From: Planctomycetaceae bacterium
GTDB taxonomy: Bacteria; Planctomycetota; Planctomycetia; Pirellulales; UBA1268
Direction: 5' to 3'
NCBI GenBank assembly: GCA_902629495.1
Contig: CACORA010000043.1
Coordinates: 1 to 12,923, forward strand
Length of the DNA stretch: 12,923 bases
Part shown: one piece after another, positions 1 through 7,414 of the stretch
Position numbering within the stretch: position 1 is the first letter of the stretch
Layout of the letters: each line of letters starts with the position of its first letter
Made by a program: the position numbers and the translations under genes
Notes under the pieces: model-generated
What the model was told of the DNA's origin: nothing
The model's database searches: none
Seen by the model: the letters and a program-made list of their open reading frames with translations, nothing else

Positions 1-377
1 GTGAAGCATGCCGAGTCCCCACAAACAAATGAGGATTGGGGATGCTACGAATAAGATTTTTGCTACCGTTTGAGGATAGATGCACTGGTTGTTGATGCCT
101 CCGGTCGTTTTGTGCGGAATGAAACCAATGACAGAAGAACAGACCTGCCGAAGGTCTTTTGGTCTTCGAACGTGCTTCTTCGATGACCCTGAGCCTTCCA
201 AACTACAAGTTGTTGAGGTTGTGAGTTACAGAGCGGAAATCAATGAAAAGCACAGCCAACAGCGTTTTTCTATCGTTGGCTGGCGAACACCTGACTTCTC
301 ACTACACAGCCGAGAGCAGGAGTGTGATGAACGAAATTGACTAGAAAACTGTGGGTTTTTTGGGGAGATCAAGATTT
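1..377. other. Left-edge region without a defensible gene
   Basis: The first frame on the + strand stays open from base 1 to a TAA at 52-54, so it could be the last 17 codons of an upstream gene, but nothing in it is recognisable. An 86-codon open frame at 80-340 has a GAGG sequence just before its ATG. However, its product is low in hydrophobic runs, has no motif I know and has an irregular composition, so I do not call it. No tRNA, terminator with a T-run, or repeat was seen here. Confidence 0.4.
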
Positions 378-405
378 TTGACGCAGCTTTGACATTTTTT
401 ATGCT
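378..405 (+). promoter_or_regulatory. Putative sigma70-type promoter of the desaturase gene
   Basis: A TTGACG hexamer (378-383) is separated by 16 bases from TATGCT (400-405). This fits a housekeeping promoter with four to five matches in each box. It lies about 115 bases before the desaturase start codon and nothing else intervenes, so it would give a leader of roughly 105 bases. It was read by eye only; planctomycete promoters are poorly defined. Confidence 0.35.
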
Positions 406-519
406 GTTTTCTGGCGTGTTGGCATGGTCGCAATCAGACGATTGGTAAGATTATTAGAAACAGTTGGGTACATCATTATCTTGAGAATTCAGGAAAACAC
501 ATAATCGTTTGGAATTAAT

Positions 520-1578
520 ATGCCTGTAAGTTCACTGTTGGAAGAAAAAAGAAAAAGCTTAGCCTCTTCGACGGACCCGCTTTGGGAATCAGGAGAAGCG
601 GCTATCCATGAACCTGATGTTGAAACGACTCATCAAAAAGGTTCAGTATCGAAAGATAAAAAGGTTGAGCCTAAACTTGACGGTAAAGTGGCCTTAGGAA
701 AAGGCATCGATTGGCCAACGTTTATCTGGATCGGTGGCATTCATGTAGCAGCTTTATTTGCACCGTTTTACTTTTCGTGGTCTGGACTTGCTATTTGCCT
801 GTTTTTGTACTGGGTGACAGGTTGCCTTGGTGTCACGTTGGGATACCACAGACTATTGACGCATGGAAGTTTTGTGACGTCCAAGCCTATGCGATGGTTT
901 TTTGCATTTGTTGGTGGAATATCAGGTGAAGGTTCTGCCATTGTGTGGGTAGCCAATCACCGAAAGCATCATCGTTTCAGTGATCAAGAAGGAGACCCGC
1001 ACACTCCACGAGAAGGTGGCTTTTGGAGTCACATGACATGGCTTTTTCCAAAACACTCTGCTGATGAAATTAAGGCGCACTGTAAGCGATGGGCTCCGGA
1101 TTTGCTCAATGATGCTGGAGCTGTTTTTTTTCATAAAACATTTTTACTGTGGCACTTTCTGATTGGTGGTGCCTTGCTTGCATCTGGCTGGCTTATCGAT
1201 GGACCAGACACGGGAGTTTCCTGGCTGTTATGGGGCCTGGCTGTCCGAATGGTAATAGTTTTTCATGTCACCTGGTTTGTAAATTCAGCCACGCACATTT
1301 GGGGTTATAGAAACTATGAAACCACGGATGATTCGAGGAACCTATGGTGGGTTGGATTACTGGCCTTTGGTGAAGGCTGGCATAATAATCACCACAAATA
1401 TCAACGCAGTGCGGCACATGGCCATAAGTGGTGGGAACTTGACATGACGTATTGGATAATCCTGGCCATGGAAAAGCTTGGATTGGCATGGAATGTGGTC
1501 CATGCACCGCGGAGCGTAGGGCATGGTGGAAAAGGCAAATCATCAGGGAAAAAGTCTCTAGCGGCTGTAGATGCATAG
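520..1578 (+). CDS. Membrane fatty-acid (acyl-CoA Delta9-type) desaturase
   Basis: Probable acyl-lipid or acyl-CoA desaturase of the stearoyl-CoA Delta9 family, a di-iron membrane enzyme that introduces a cis double bond into saturated acyl chains using O2 and reduced electron carriers. All three histidine boxes are present: H110-x4-H115 (HRLLTH), H147-x2-HH (HRKHH) and H288-x2-HH (HNNHH). The second box is followed by the family-typical FSD and GDPH. Hydrophobic segments near residues 67-110, 125-145, 205-225 and 233-255 fit the usual four-helix topology, with the boxes on the cytoplasmic side. The 352-residue length is somewhat longer than short bacterial members because of a charged N-terminal stretch of about 60 residues without homology I recognise. 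A GGA 7 bases before the ATG is a weak ribosome site. The gene stands alone, with about 250 bases to the next gene, and likely serves membrane fluidity. Substrate chain length and electron donor cannot be read from sequence. Confidence 0.93.
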   Translation: MPVSSLLEEKRKSLASSTDPLWESGEAAIHEPDVETTHQKGSVSKDKKVEPKLDGKVALGKGIDWPTFIWIGGIHVAALFAPFYFSWSGLAICLFLYWVTGCLGVTLGYHRLLTHGSFVTSKPMRWFFAFVGGISGEGSAIVWVANHRKHHRFSDQEGDPHTPREGGFWSHMTWLFPKHSADEIKAHCKRWAPDLLNDAGAVFFHKTFLLWHFLIGGALLASGWLIDGPDTGVSWLLWGLAVRMVIVFHVTWFVNSATHIWGYRNYETTDDSRNLWWVGLLAFGEGWHNNHHKYQRSAAHGHKWWELDMTYWIILAMEKLGLAWNVVHAPRSVGHGGKGKSSGKKSLAAVDA

Positions 1579-1830
1579 CAACTGTTGATGCAGACAAAGA
1601 TGACTTGTATGTCTCCCCTGCGTGTATCAGCTTTTGGGAAAGCGGCGGAAATGGTTGCTGATGCTTAGGTGGGTGGAGAAGGGTTCGAGGCTTGGGTCTG
1701 TCACTCTTTTTCCAAGAGCCATTTGATGTTTCGGTCTCGGGAAGACCATACTGCTCGTAATCAATGTGTTCAGCGTTCTCTTTTGTTGATTCAATAAAGC
1801 GTTAGATCATTAAGAAGGTTTTCTTTATCT

Positions 1831-2643
1831 ATGCGAGCACGAGCAATACCTATTTTCCTGGCGTTCCTCTTAAGTTTTGAGCAATTTGTATCAGCTCATG
1901 AAAAGGCTGAGAACAAGGCTGATCGTAGCCCTACGAGTATCGGCTCCGTTCTCGTCTTTGCTGGTACAGGCTGGTATCGTCACCCTGAAACGGCTGCCTT
2001 GAGTGGCTGGCTGGCCCGTCTTTCTCATGATGTTGGCATGCAGATCGATGTTTCTGAAAACCCCAAAGATATTTCAACCATTCTCGAACATTACGATGTT
2101 CTGGTTCTTAATAATTCGACCGAACTCACCAACCTCTTTGATCAGCAGCAACAACAGAAGATTCAAAATTGGTATCAGTCAGGTGGTGGAATCGTTGCCT
2201 TGCATGCAGCTCTTGTGCGCCAAACGGAATGGGAGTGGTTCGGTGAGATAGCCGGATGTGACTTCAATAGCGACTCTGAATTTTTGAAGGCAACTGTAAT
2301 GGTTGATCCTGCAATGGAGGATCATCCTACTATTCGTGGGCAGGCCGATCGTTTTGAGTATTCTGCAGATTGGACAAATCACACACGATCCGTGACAGAC
2401 GTACCAGGCTTCAAGGTTCTTCTCAGAGTTGATGAGAAAACCTATGAGCCTGTACGAGAGCATTTCAAGACACGAGGCGGTCGGGCGATGGGTGAAGATC
2501 ACCCAGTCGCTTGGCTTCATGAAAATGGAGGTGGAAGATTCTTTTATACAGAACTCGGACATGACATCCGTTCATTGGATACACCATTTGGTAGGCAGCA
2601 TATTACTGAGGCAATCAAATGGGCAGCTGCAACATCGAAATAA
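1831..2643 (+). CDS. Secreted ThuA-like domain protein
   Basis: A 270-residue protein with a signal peptide (hydrophobic residues 6-16, likely cleaved after V-S-A at 20-22) followed by one ThuA-like domain, a class I glutamine-amidotransferase-like fold. Visible family features are the opening strand VLVFAGTGWYRH, the strand YDVLVLNN, the GGGIVALHAA turn (about residues 117-127) and the closing HPVAWLHENGGGRFFYTELGHD block. ThuA was first linked to trehalose/disaccharide utilisation in rhizobia. Later work on related clusters ties it to 3-keto-sugar metabolism; the exact reaction in planctomycetes is not settled. The DUF1080 gene 147 bases downstream belongs to a family found with ThuA proteins, which supports a shared role in keto-glycoside breakdown. 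AAGAAGG at 1812-1818 is the best ribosome site, though 12 bases from the ATG. A run of five glutamines sits near residues 105-109. Confidence 0.88.
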   Translation: MRARAIPIFLAFLLSFEQFVSAHEKAENKADRSPTSIGSVLVFAGTGWYRHPETAALSGWLARLSHDVGMQIDVSENPKDISTILEHYDVLVLNNSTELTNLFDQQQQQKIQNWYQSGGGIVALHAALVRQTEWEWFGEIAGCDFNSDSEFLKATVMVDPAMEDHPTIRGQADRFEYSADWTNHTRSVTDVPGFKVLLRVDEKTYEPVREHFKTRGGRAMGEDHPVAWLHENGGGRFFYTELGHDIRSLDTPFGRQHITEAIKWAAATSK

Positions 2644-2790
2644 GGTATGGTCGTTTCTTTTTCAACCGAAAACCGAGTGTCATTGCCTGACAGACGAGTC
2701 ACTTGCTAAAGTGCCGTTGTCCGTCCTATTTTCTTAGGTGATTGAGTTAGGATGTTCGAATACTATCGTCCCCAATTCAGAGGATTCATG

Positions 2791-3480
2791 ATGAAGCGTT
2801 CCCTTCTTGCGTTCACCACCATTTTCTTAAGCGTCTCGCTCGCCACGGCAGGCGAATGGATCTCATTGAGCGATCGCGACTCGCTCGAAGGTTGGAAAAA
2901 GCTTGGCGGTGGGGCAACCTACGTTTCGAAGGATGGCGTGATTACCGGAACGACCGGTGAAGGAAAGAACACCTTCCTCACGCGTGGTCCTTACAGCGAT
3001 TTTGAATTGGAATTTGATGTTCGTTGTGACGCCAAATTGAACTCAGGTGTTCAGATCCGAAGCCACCAATATGGCGAGGATACACCGCAGGAATCCAAGC
3101 CCGATCGAATGCGGGAAAAGGGAGAGGTCTACGGCTACCAATGTGAGATTCGTGAGACTCCCAACGGAGAGAATGGTTGTTCCGGAAACTTTTGGGATGA
3201 AGGTCGGCGAACACGTTGGCTCGATACAAACGTGAATGCCGAGGAGAAGCAGGCCATCTACAAGCCGGGCCAATGGAATCACTTTCGGATCATTGCTCAG
3301 GGCGACCGAATTCGCAGCTTCGTCAATGGAACTCCCATTGCCGACTATCGAGATGATCGGGATGCTTCCGGATTTATTGGACTTCAGGTGCATTCAATCA
3401 AGGCAGGTACCGGTCCTTACAGTGTCGCTTGGAAAAATATTCGCATCCGAGAACTCGATAAGGACGAAAAGGTCGATTGA
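2791..3480 (+). CDS. Secreted DUF1080 / 3-keto-disaccharide hydrolase family protein
   Basis: A 229-residue protein made of a signal peptide (MKRSLLAF..., likely cleaved after A-T-A at 18-20) and one DUF1080 domain, a concanavalin-like beta sandwich often named 3-keto-disaccharide hydrolase. Typical family landmarks are visible: the opening W-x-x-L-...-L-x-G-W, the F-E-L-x-F-D-V strand, N-S-G-V-x-I-R-S, the E-V-Y-G-Y-Q-x-E-I motif, and the closing G-x-I-G-L-Q-V-H-S. Biochemically studied relatives cleave 3-keto-glycosides, but many planctomycete paralogues are untested. An in-frame ATG at 2752 would add 13 residues ahead of the signal peptide. I prefer 2791 because AGAGGA (2779-2784) lies 6 bases before it and the product then starts with a clean signal peptide; the adjacent ATG at 2788 is equally possible. 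Its position between a ThuA gene and sulfatase genes suggests carbohydrate work in the periplasm. Confidence 0.88.
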   Translation: MKRSLLAFTTIFLSVSLATAGEWISLSDRDSLEGWKKLGGGATYVSKDGVITGTTGEGKNTFLTRGPYSDFELEFDVRCDAKLNSGVQIRSHQYGEDTPQESKPDRMREKGEVYGYQCEIRETPNGENGCSGNFWDEGRRTRWLDTNVNAEEKQAIYKPGQWNHFRIIAQGDRIRSFVNGTPIADYRDDRDASGFIGLQVHSIKAGTGPYSVAWKNIRIRELDKDEKVD

Positions 3481-3701
3481 TCTCGGTTAAGAGACAATTC
3501 CAGTATGATTTATTGAAACCCGTCTGGTTTGGATTGCGCTGATGCATTCTCGAATGCCGGGATGTCTTGAGAGGAACGAGTAGGCGATAGAGGACTCGGC
3601 AACCGCTGCAAAACAAGTATCAGATTGAAGAGGAATTGTTTTGTGAACTGATTTCAGAATTTTTACACTCGGCAAGGTCATGATGATAAGCCACTATGTA
3701 A

Positions 3702-3713
3702 TGATCGATCATG
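3702..3713. promoter_or_regulatory. 12-bp perfect palindrome before the first sulfatase gene
   Basis: ATGATCGATCAT reads the same on both strands and ends 19 bases before the sulfatase start codon. Its position would suit an operator or a site blocking translation initiation. A 12-bp palindrome of this composition can occur by chance, and I saw no second copy near the other genes. The rest of 3481-3732 holds only a weak 5-bp hairpin (3516-3530) without a T-run. Confidence 0.2.
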
Positions 3714-3732
3714 AGGTTTTTGGGTCCTTGTT

Positions 3733-5190
3733 ATGAATCGGTTTTTGCTCATTACGTTCTTCAGTATGGGTGCTGTCACGGCACTGTTTTCTGGAAAACT
3801 GCAAGCTGAAACAGTTGCTTCACCTCGGAATATTCTGTTCATTGCGGTCGACGACCTGAATGACTGGGTTGGTGCATTAGGTGGTCATCCTCAGGCGCTC
3901 ACCCCAAACATGGACAAACTGGCTGAACGAGGCCTGTTATTCACCAACGCTCACTGCACAGCTCCGGGTTGCAATGCTTCCCGCACGAGTCTTTTGATGG
4001 GGCTTCGTCCATCAACCACGGGCATTTATCAGAACGCGCATGATTGGCGCAAGACCTCGCTTGTTGATACGGCTGTACACTTACCGCAACACTTCAAGAA
4101 CAGCGGGTACAAGACCCTTGGCACCGGCAAACTTTTTCATGCCCACACGTTTTTCGACCCCAAGTATCTTTCAGGGTACAGCGACCCGAAAGCATGGGAC
4201 GACTATTACCCCTCACTGACCCAACAGATGCCTCCCGAGCGTGTTCCCGCAAAATGGCCTGTCAACAGCAGCAAGAAGTTTTACGGGGGTCACTTCGACT
4301 GGTCACCGCTTCCCATTCCTAATGCCGAGATGGCTGACGCAAAAGTGGTGCAGTGGGCTAAACAACAACTTGCCACAGAACATGAGAAACCACTTTTTCT
4401 ATCAGTGGGAATCTATCGTCCTCATGTTCCGTGGTACGCGCCCCAGAAATACTTCGACCGGTTTCCCCTCGATTCCATACAGCTTCCCAAACATCTCGAT
4501 CAGGATGTCGCTGATCTTCCCGAGGCAGCGCAACAATTGATAAAAAGCCAATGGCATGAGTGGATTGTTGCCAACAAACAATGGAAAAAAGCTGTCCAGG
4601 GCTACCTTGCGTCACTGTCCTTTGCGGACGACATGGTCGGAGAACTTCTCACTGCACTGGACGATGGGCCACTTGCCGACAACACGATCGTCGTTCTCTG
4701 GGGAGACCACGGCTATCATTTGGGAGAAAAAAAGCACTGGGAAAAGTTCGCATTGTGGGAAAACACAACGCGTGTACCGCTCATTGTCTTCTCACCTCAG
4801 CACACAAAACCCAACACACGATGTGATGATCCTGTTAGCCTGCTTGACCTGTACCCAACACTGGTTGAACTTTGCGGACTCAAGAGTCCTCCGCAAAAAC
4901 TCGAAGGCCAAAGCTTCGTCGACCTGCTCATCAATCCAGACGCAGTCACCGAACGGATGGCCATCACTACGCAAGGTAAAAACAATCACTCAGTGCGTTC
5001 CCATCAATATCGCTACATTCAGTACGCGGATGGCAGCGAAGAACTGTATGACCACGAGAATGACCCCCATGAATGGACGAACCTAGTGTCGGAGGATCGC
5101 TACGCGGCCACCAAGAAGCGATTGGCGGATTTCCTGCCGAAGATCAACGCAGAACCACTCCTGCCACCAAAAAATTCCGACACCAATTGA
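3733..5190 (+). CDS. Secreted sulfatase, iduronate-2-sulfatase-like
   Basis: A 485-residue formylglycine-type sulfatase of the alkaline-phosphatase superfamily, with a signal peptide cleaved probably after L-Q-A (residue 25). The protein would act in the periplasm or outside the cell, hydrolysing sulfate esters. Metal-site residues are visible at D40-D41 (VDDLNDW), K133 and H136 (GTGKLFH), H231 (YRPHVPW), and D325-H326 (WGDHGYHLGEK). The modified Cys is C80 within C-N-A-S-R, i.e. the C-x-A-x-R form of the usual C-x-P-x-R signature. The following LLMGLRPSTTGIY and the late HW-x-KF-x-LWE-x-x-TRVPLI block are characteristic of the iduronate-2-sulfatase branch (SulfAtlas S1_7-like). The true substrate is unknown and such enzymes in planctomycetes likely act on marine or host-derived sulfated glycans. 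It needs a sulfatase-maturating enzyme, which is not in this window. The ribosome site is weak (TGAGG about 18 bases upstream). The gene is 246 bases from the next sulfatase. Confidence 0.93.
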   Translation: MNRFLLITFFSMGAVTALFSGKLQAETVASPRNILFIAVDDLNDWVGALGGHPQALTPNMDKLAERGLLFTNAHCTAPGCNASRTSLLMGLRPSTTGIYQNAHDWRKTSLVDTAVHLPQHFKNSGYKTLGTGKLFHAHTFFDPKYLSGYSDPKAWDDYYPSLTQQMPPERVPAKWPVNSSKKFYGGHFDWSPLPIPNAEMADAKVVQWAKQQLATEHEKPLFLSVGIYRPHVPWYAPQKYFDRFPLDSIQLPKHLDQDVADLPEAAQQLIKSQWHEWIVANKQWKKAVQGYLASLSFADDMVGELLTALDDGPLADNTIVVLWGDHGYHLGEKKHWEKFALWENTTRVPLIVFSPQHTKPNTRCDDPVSLLDLYPTLVELCGLKSPPQKLEGQSFVDLLINPDAVTERMAITTQGKNNHSVRSHQYRYIQYADGSEELYDHENDPHEWTNLVSEDRYAATKKRLADFLPKINAEPLLPPKNSDTN

Positions 5191-5257
5191 ACCGTTCCCA
5201 ACAAAATCAAACGGAATATCAAAAGAAAATTCTGTAGACAAAACTGTTTACAGGACG

Positions 5258-5305
5258 TTGCGAGGTTGGGTCCTGAGCGATATGGGATGTACACATCCCA
5301 GCTCA
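5258..5305 (+). promoter_or_regulatory. Operator-like inverted repeat overlapping a possible promoter
   Basis: TGGGATGT-AC-ACATCCCA (5283-5300) is an 8-bp perfect inverted repeat with a 2-base centre, flanked by outer arms TGAGC (5274-5278) and GCTCA (5301-5305). A possible -35 box TTGCGA (5258-5263) sits 17 bases from TATGGG (5281-5286), so the repeat would cover the -10 box, as a repressor site does. There is no T-run on either strand, which argues against a simple terminator of the preceding sulfatase gene. It lies 137 bases before the arylsulfatase start. The regulator is not identifiable from this window. Confidence 0.35.
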
Positions 5306-5436
5306 ATAACCTTACGACTCTGCGTGCGCTTCGCAGATTATGTTCAAATACTCTGTACAGCGTTTAACTGGTTGAGGATTCATAGTTGTAGTCCTCAACG
5401 TCAGCTTATGAATCAACCCTGCAGAGGAATAAACAG

Positions 5437-7194
5437 ATGGATAGGCAACTGATCGTGCTGGGCTTCCTACTAACGACCATTGCCGGTACGGCTTCAGCGC
5501 AACAGCCGAACGTGATTGTGATCATGACGGATGATACGGGCAACAATATTGGATATCAGGGCAATCCGTATGTTACTACCCCGCATATCGATTCTCTGGC
5601 TACCGAGGGTATACGTCTAAGCAACTTTCATCAGATGCCGATGTGCACAGCGTCACGCGCCGGGCTGATGTCGGGCCAGTATGCAGAGCATACCGGTGCA
5701 TGGCGGACCAGCCTCGGCCGCACCATGATGCGTGGTGATGTCTATACCATTGCGGAGGCTTTCCGGGACAATGGCTATGCCACGGCGCACTACGGGAAAT
5801 GGCATCTCGGTGACAACTGGCCAATGGCTCCACAGGATCAGGGCTTTAACGATGTGGTTGGGTTGCGTTGCGGTGGGGTCGGCCAGATTGCGGACTACTG
5901 GGGCAACGACTATTTCGACGACACCTACTACCGCAACGGAAAGCCAGAAAAGTTTGAAGGCTACTGCACGGATGTCTTCTTTAACGAAACCATGCGTTTT
6001 ATTCGTGAGAAAAAGGATGCACCCTTTTTTGTTTATCTGGCACCGAACATCACTCACCTTCCACTCAAGGTAGCTGAAAAGTATTCAAAGAAGCATGTGG
6101 ACAACGGCATCGATGAAAAGCTGGCGATCCTCTACGGCATGATCGACAACCTTGATGAAAATATGGGGCGACTGCTGGCCTGCCTCAAAGAAACGGGTGT
6201 GGATGAGAATACCATCATTTTGATGACGACTGACGATGGGGTACAAGGCGCATCCATCTCACGAACACCGGACTACTGGAACATGGGCATGCGCGGCAAA
6301 AAAGGTTCACAGGAAGAGGGTGGGCACCGCGTCTTTTCTTATCTTCGCTGGACCGGAGGAAACATCGGCACCCCTGGAGTCAATAACAACACGCTGATAT
6401 CGATTCAGGATGTCTATCCGACAATGCTGGATCTATGTGGACTTCCAATACCTCGAAACGTTGAATTCTCTGGCCGTTCATTTAAGCCGTACCTGACTTC
6501 TCCGCTGAATCCGGAAGAAGACGATCGCCCGATTTTCTTTTACTACTACAACCCAAAAAAGATTGATCAGCGTGAAAACCAGACCTGCGTGATCTGGAAA
6601 CATTGGCGACTGATTGCCAACACGCAACTGTACGATATTTCAAAAGACAAAATGCAGGAAAACGATGTTGCAGCGGAGTACCCAGACATTGTCAAAAAAC
6701 TGCAATCAGAGTTTGATGTCTATCACGCAATTGGTAAACCACTTATTCAGGAGCCGGTCCGCTTTATCATCGGCGATCCGCATGCGTCGGTGCAGGAACT
6801 TACCAGTCAGGATGTCTATTGGACTCAAGGCATCTCGAGCGGGCAGGCATTCGGGCAAGGCGATTGTGAAAAACTGGAGCAAGCGCATGGGCCATATAAG
6901 GTAACCATTGCCCGTGATGGAACATACACTTTTACGCTTTCGCGTTATCCACTCTATACCGGCATGACTCTGGGCGAAGGCCACAGAAGCGTCGGCACCT
7001 TTCATATTGAAAAAGTCCGTATGTCGATTGCCGGGCAGACTGTTGAAAAGGCGGTGACGCCGGAGGATACCTGCGCAAGCTTTACCCTCGATCTGAAAGC
7101 GGGTGATGCCGATCTCGATACGGCGCTGATTGGTGATGGAAATGACGGCGTCGCCTATTTCGTGACCATCGAATTCAAGGGGGAATCGTCATGA
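5437..7194 (+). CDS. Secreted arylsulfatase with C-terminal beta-rich extension
   Basis: A 585-residue formylglycine-type sulfatase with a signal peptide cleaved after A-S-A (residue 21). Metal-binding D32-D33 (MTDDTGN), the modified Cys C70 in C-T-A-S-R, K121 and H123 in GKWHLGD, H207 in APNITHLP, D266-D267 in TTDDG, and K289 in the KGSQEEGGHRV block are all in place. It is an arylsulfatase A-like enzyme (SulfAtlas S1 family) hydrolysing sulfate esters of a sugar or aromatic compound outside the cytoplasm. After the catalytic core, from about residue 440, comes a roughly 140-residue domain with IIGDPHA, W-T-Q-G-I and G-T-Y-T-F-T-L-S-R-Y-P, a pattern seen in many planctomycete sulfatases and probably a beta sandwich. 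The ribosome site AGAGGAA (5423-5429) is 7 bases before the ATG. Its stop codon overlaps the start of a third sulfatase by four bases (ATGA), evidence of an operon with coupled translation. The C-x-A-x-R signature is shared with the preceding sulfatase. Confidence 0.94.
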   Translation: MDRQLIVLGFLLTTIAGTASAQQPNVIVIMTDDTGNNIGYQGNPYVTTPHIDSLATEGIRLSNFHQMPMCTASRAGLMSGQYAEHTGAWRTSLGRTMMRGDVYTIAEAFRDNGYATAHYGKWHLGDNWPMAPQDQGFNDVVGLRCGGVGQIADYWGNDYFDDTYYRNGKPEKFEGYCTDVFFNETMRFIREKKDAPFFVYLAPNITHLPLKVAEKYSKKHVDNGIDEKLAILYGMIDNLDENMGRLLACLKETGVDENTIILMTTDDGVQGASISRTPDYWNMGMRGKKGSQEEGGHRVFSYLRWTGGNIGTPGVNNNTLISIQDVYPTMLDLCGLPIPRNVEFSGRSFKPYLTSPLNPEEDDRPIFFYYYNPKKIDQRENQTCVIWKHWRLIANTQLYDISKDKMQENDVAAEYPDIVKKLQSEFDVYHAIGKPLIQEPVRFIIGDPHASVQELTSQDVYWTQGISSGQAFGQGDCEKLEQAHGPYKVTIARDGTYTFTLSRYPLYTGMTLGEGHRSVGTFHIEKVRMSIAGQTVEKAVTPEDTCASFTLDLKAGDADLDTALIGDGNDGVAYFVTIEFKGESS

Positions 7195-7370
7195 ACGTAT
7201 TTTACTTGGCTCTAGCAATAGCATTGGCCTCCACTCACTTTGTAAGTGCTGGAGCGGAAAGACCGAACATGCTGATCGTTCTGGTAGACGACCATGCGTT
7301 CGAGGCAATCTCCGCATATACGACTGTCCGGCTGTTGGAGGTGGGCGAGACGCTTGCGAAAGGCCGTTGA
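7191..7370 (+). pseudogene. Truncated third sulfatase (N-terminal fragment)
   Basis: The reading frame starts in the ATGA overlap with the preceding sulfatase stop codon. It encodes 59 residues: a signal peptide (hydrophobic, likely cleaved after V-S-A-G-A near residue 21), then RPNMLIVLVDDHAFEAISAY, which is the canonical sulfatase opening with the two metal-binding aspartates. Intact relatives continue with a G and a target-sequence segment leading to the Cys motif. Here the frame changes abruptly after about position 7320 to an unrelated 15-residue tail (TTVRLLEVGETLAKGR) and stops at 7368-7370. No catalytic Cys, no KxHxG and no later metal residues follow anywhere up to the cyclase gene. 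I read this as the 5' stump of a sulfatase gene cut by insertion or deletion, with the tail coming from the joined DNA. The fragment cannot be an active enzyme; it might still be secreted. Confidence 0.8.
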
Positions 7371-7414
7371 CCCTCCTATCCTTAAATCCTCATAGTAGAA
7401 ACAGAGGCAGAGGC

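Noticed and set aside
80..340. 86-codon open frame with GAGG just before its ATG
   Set aside because: No motif, membrane helix or signal peptide, and a composition unlike the neighbouring real genes; could be chance in a gene-poor stretch.
3516..3530. Terminator after the DUF1080 gene (AAACC/GGTTT hairpin)
   Set aside because: Only a five-base stem and no T-run follows; too weak to call.
4556..5086. 176-codon plus-strand open frame
   Set aside because: Out-of-frame reading within the iduronate-2-sulfatase-like gene, which has complete family motifs in its own frame.
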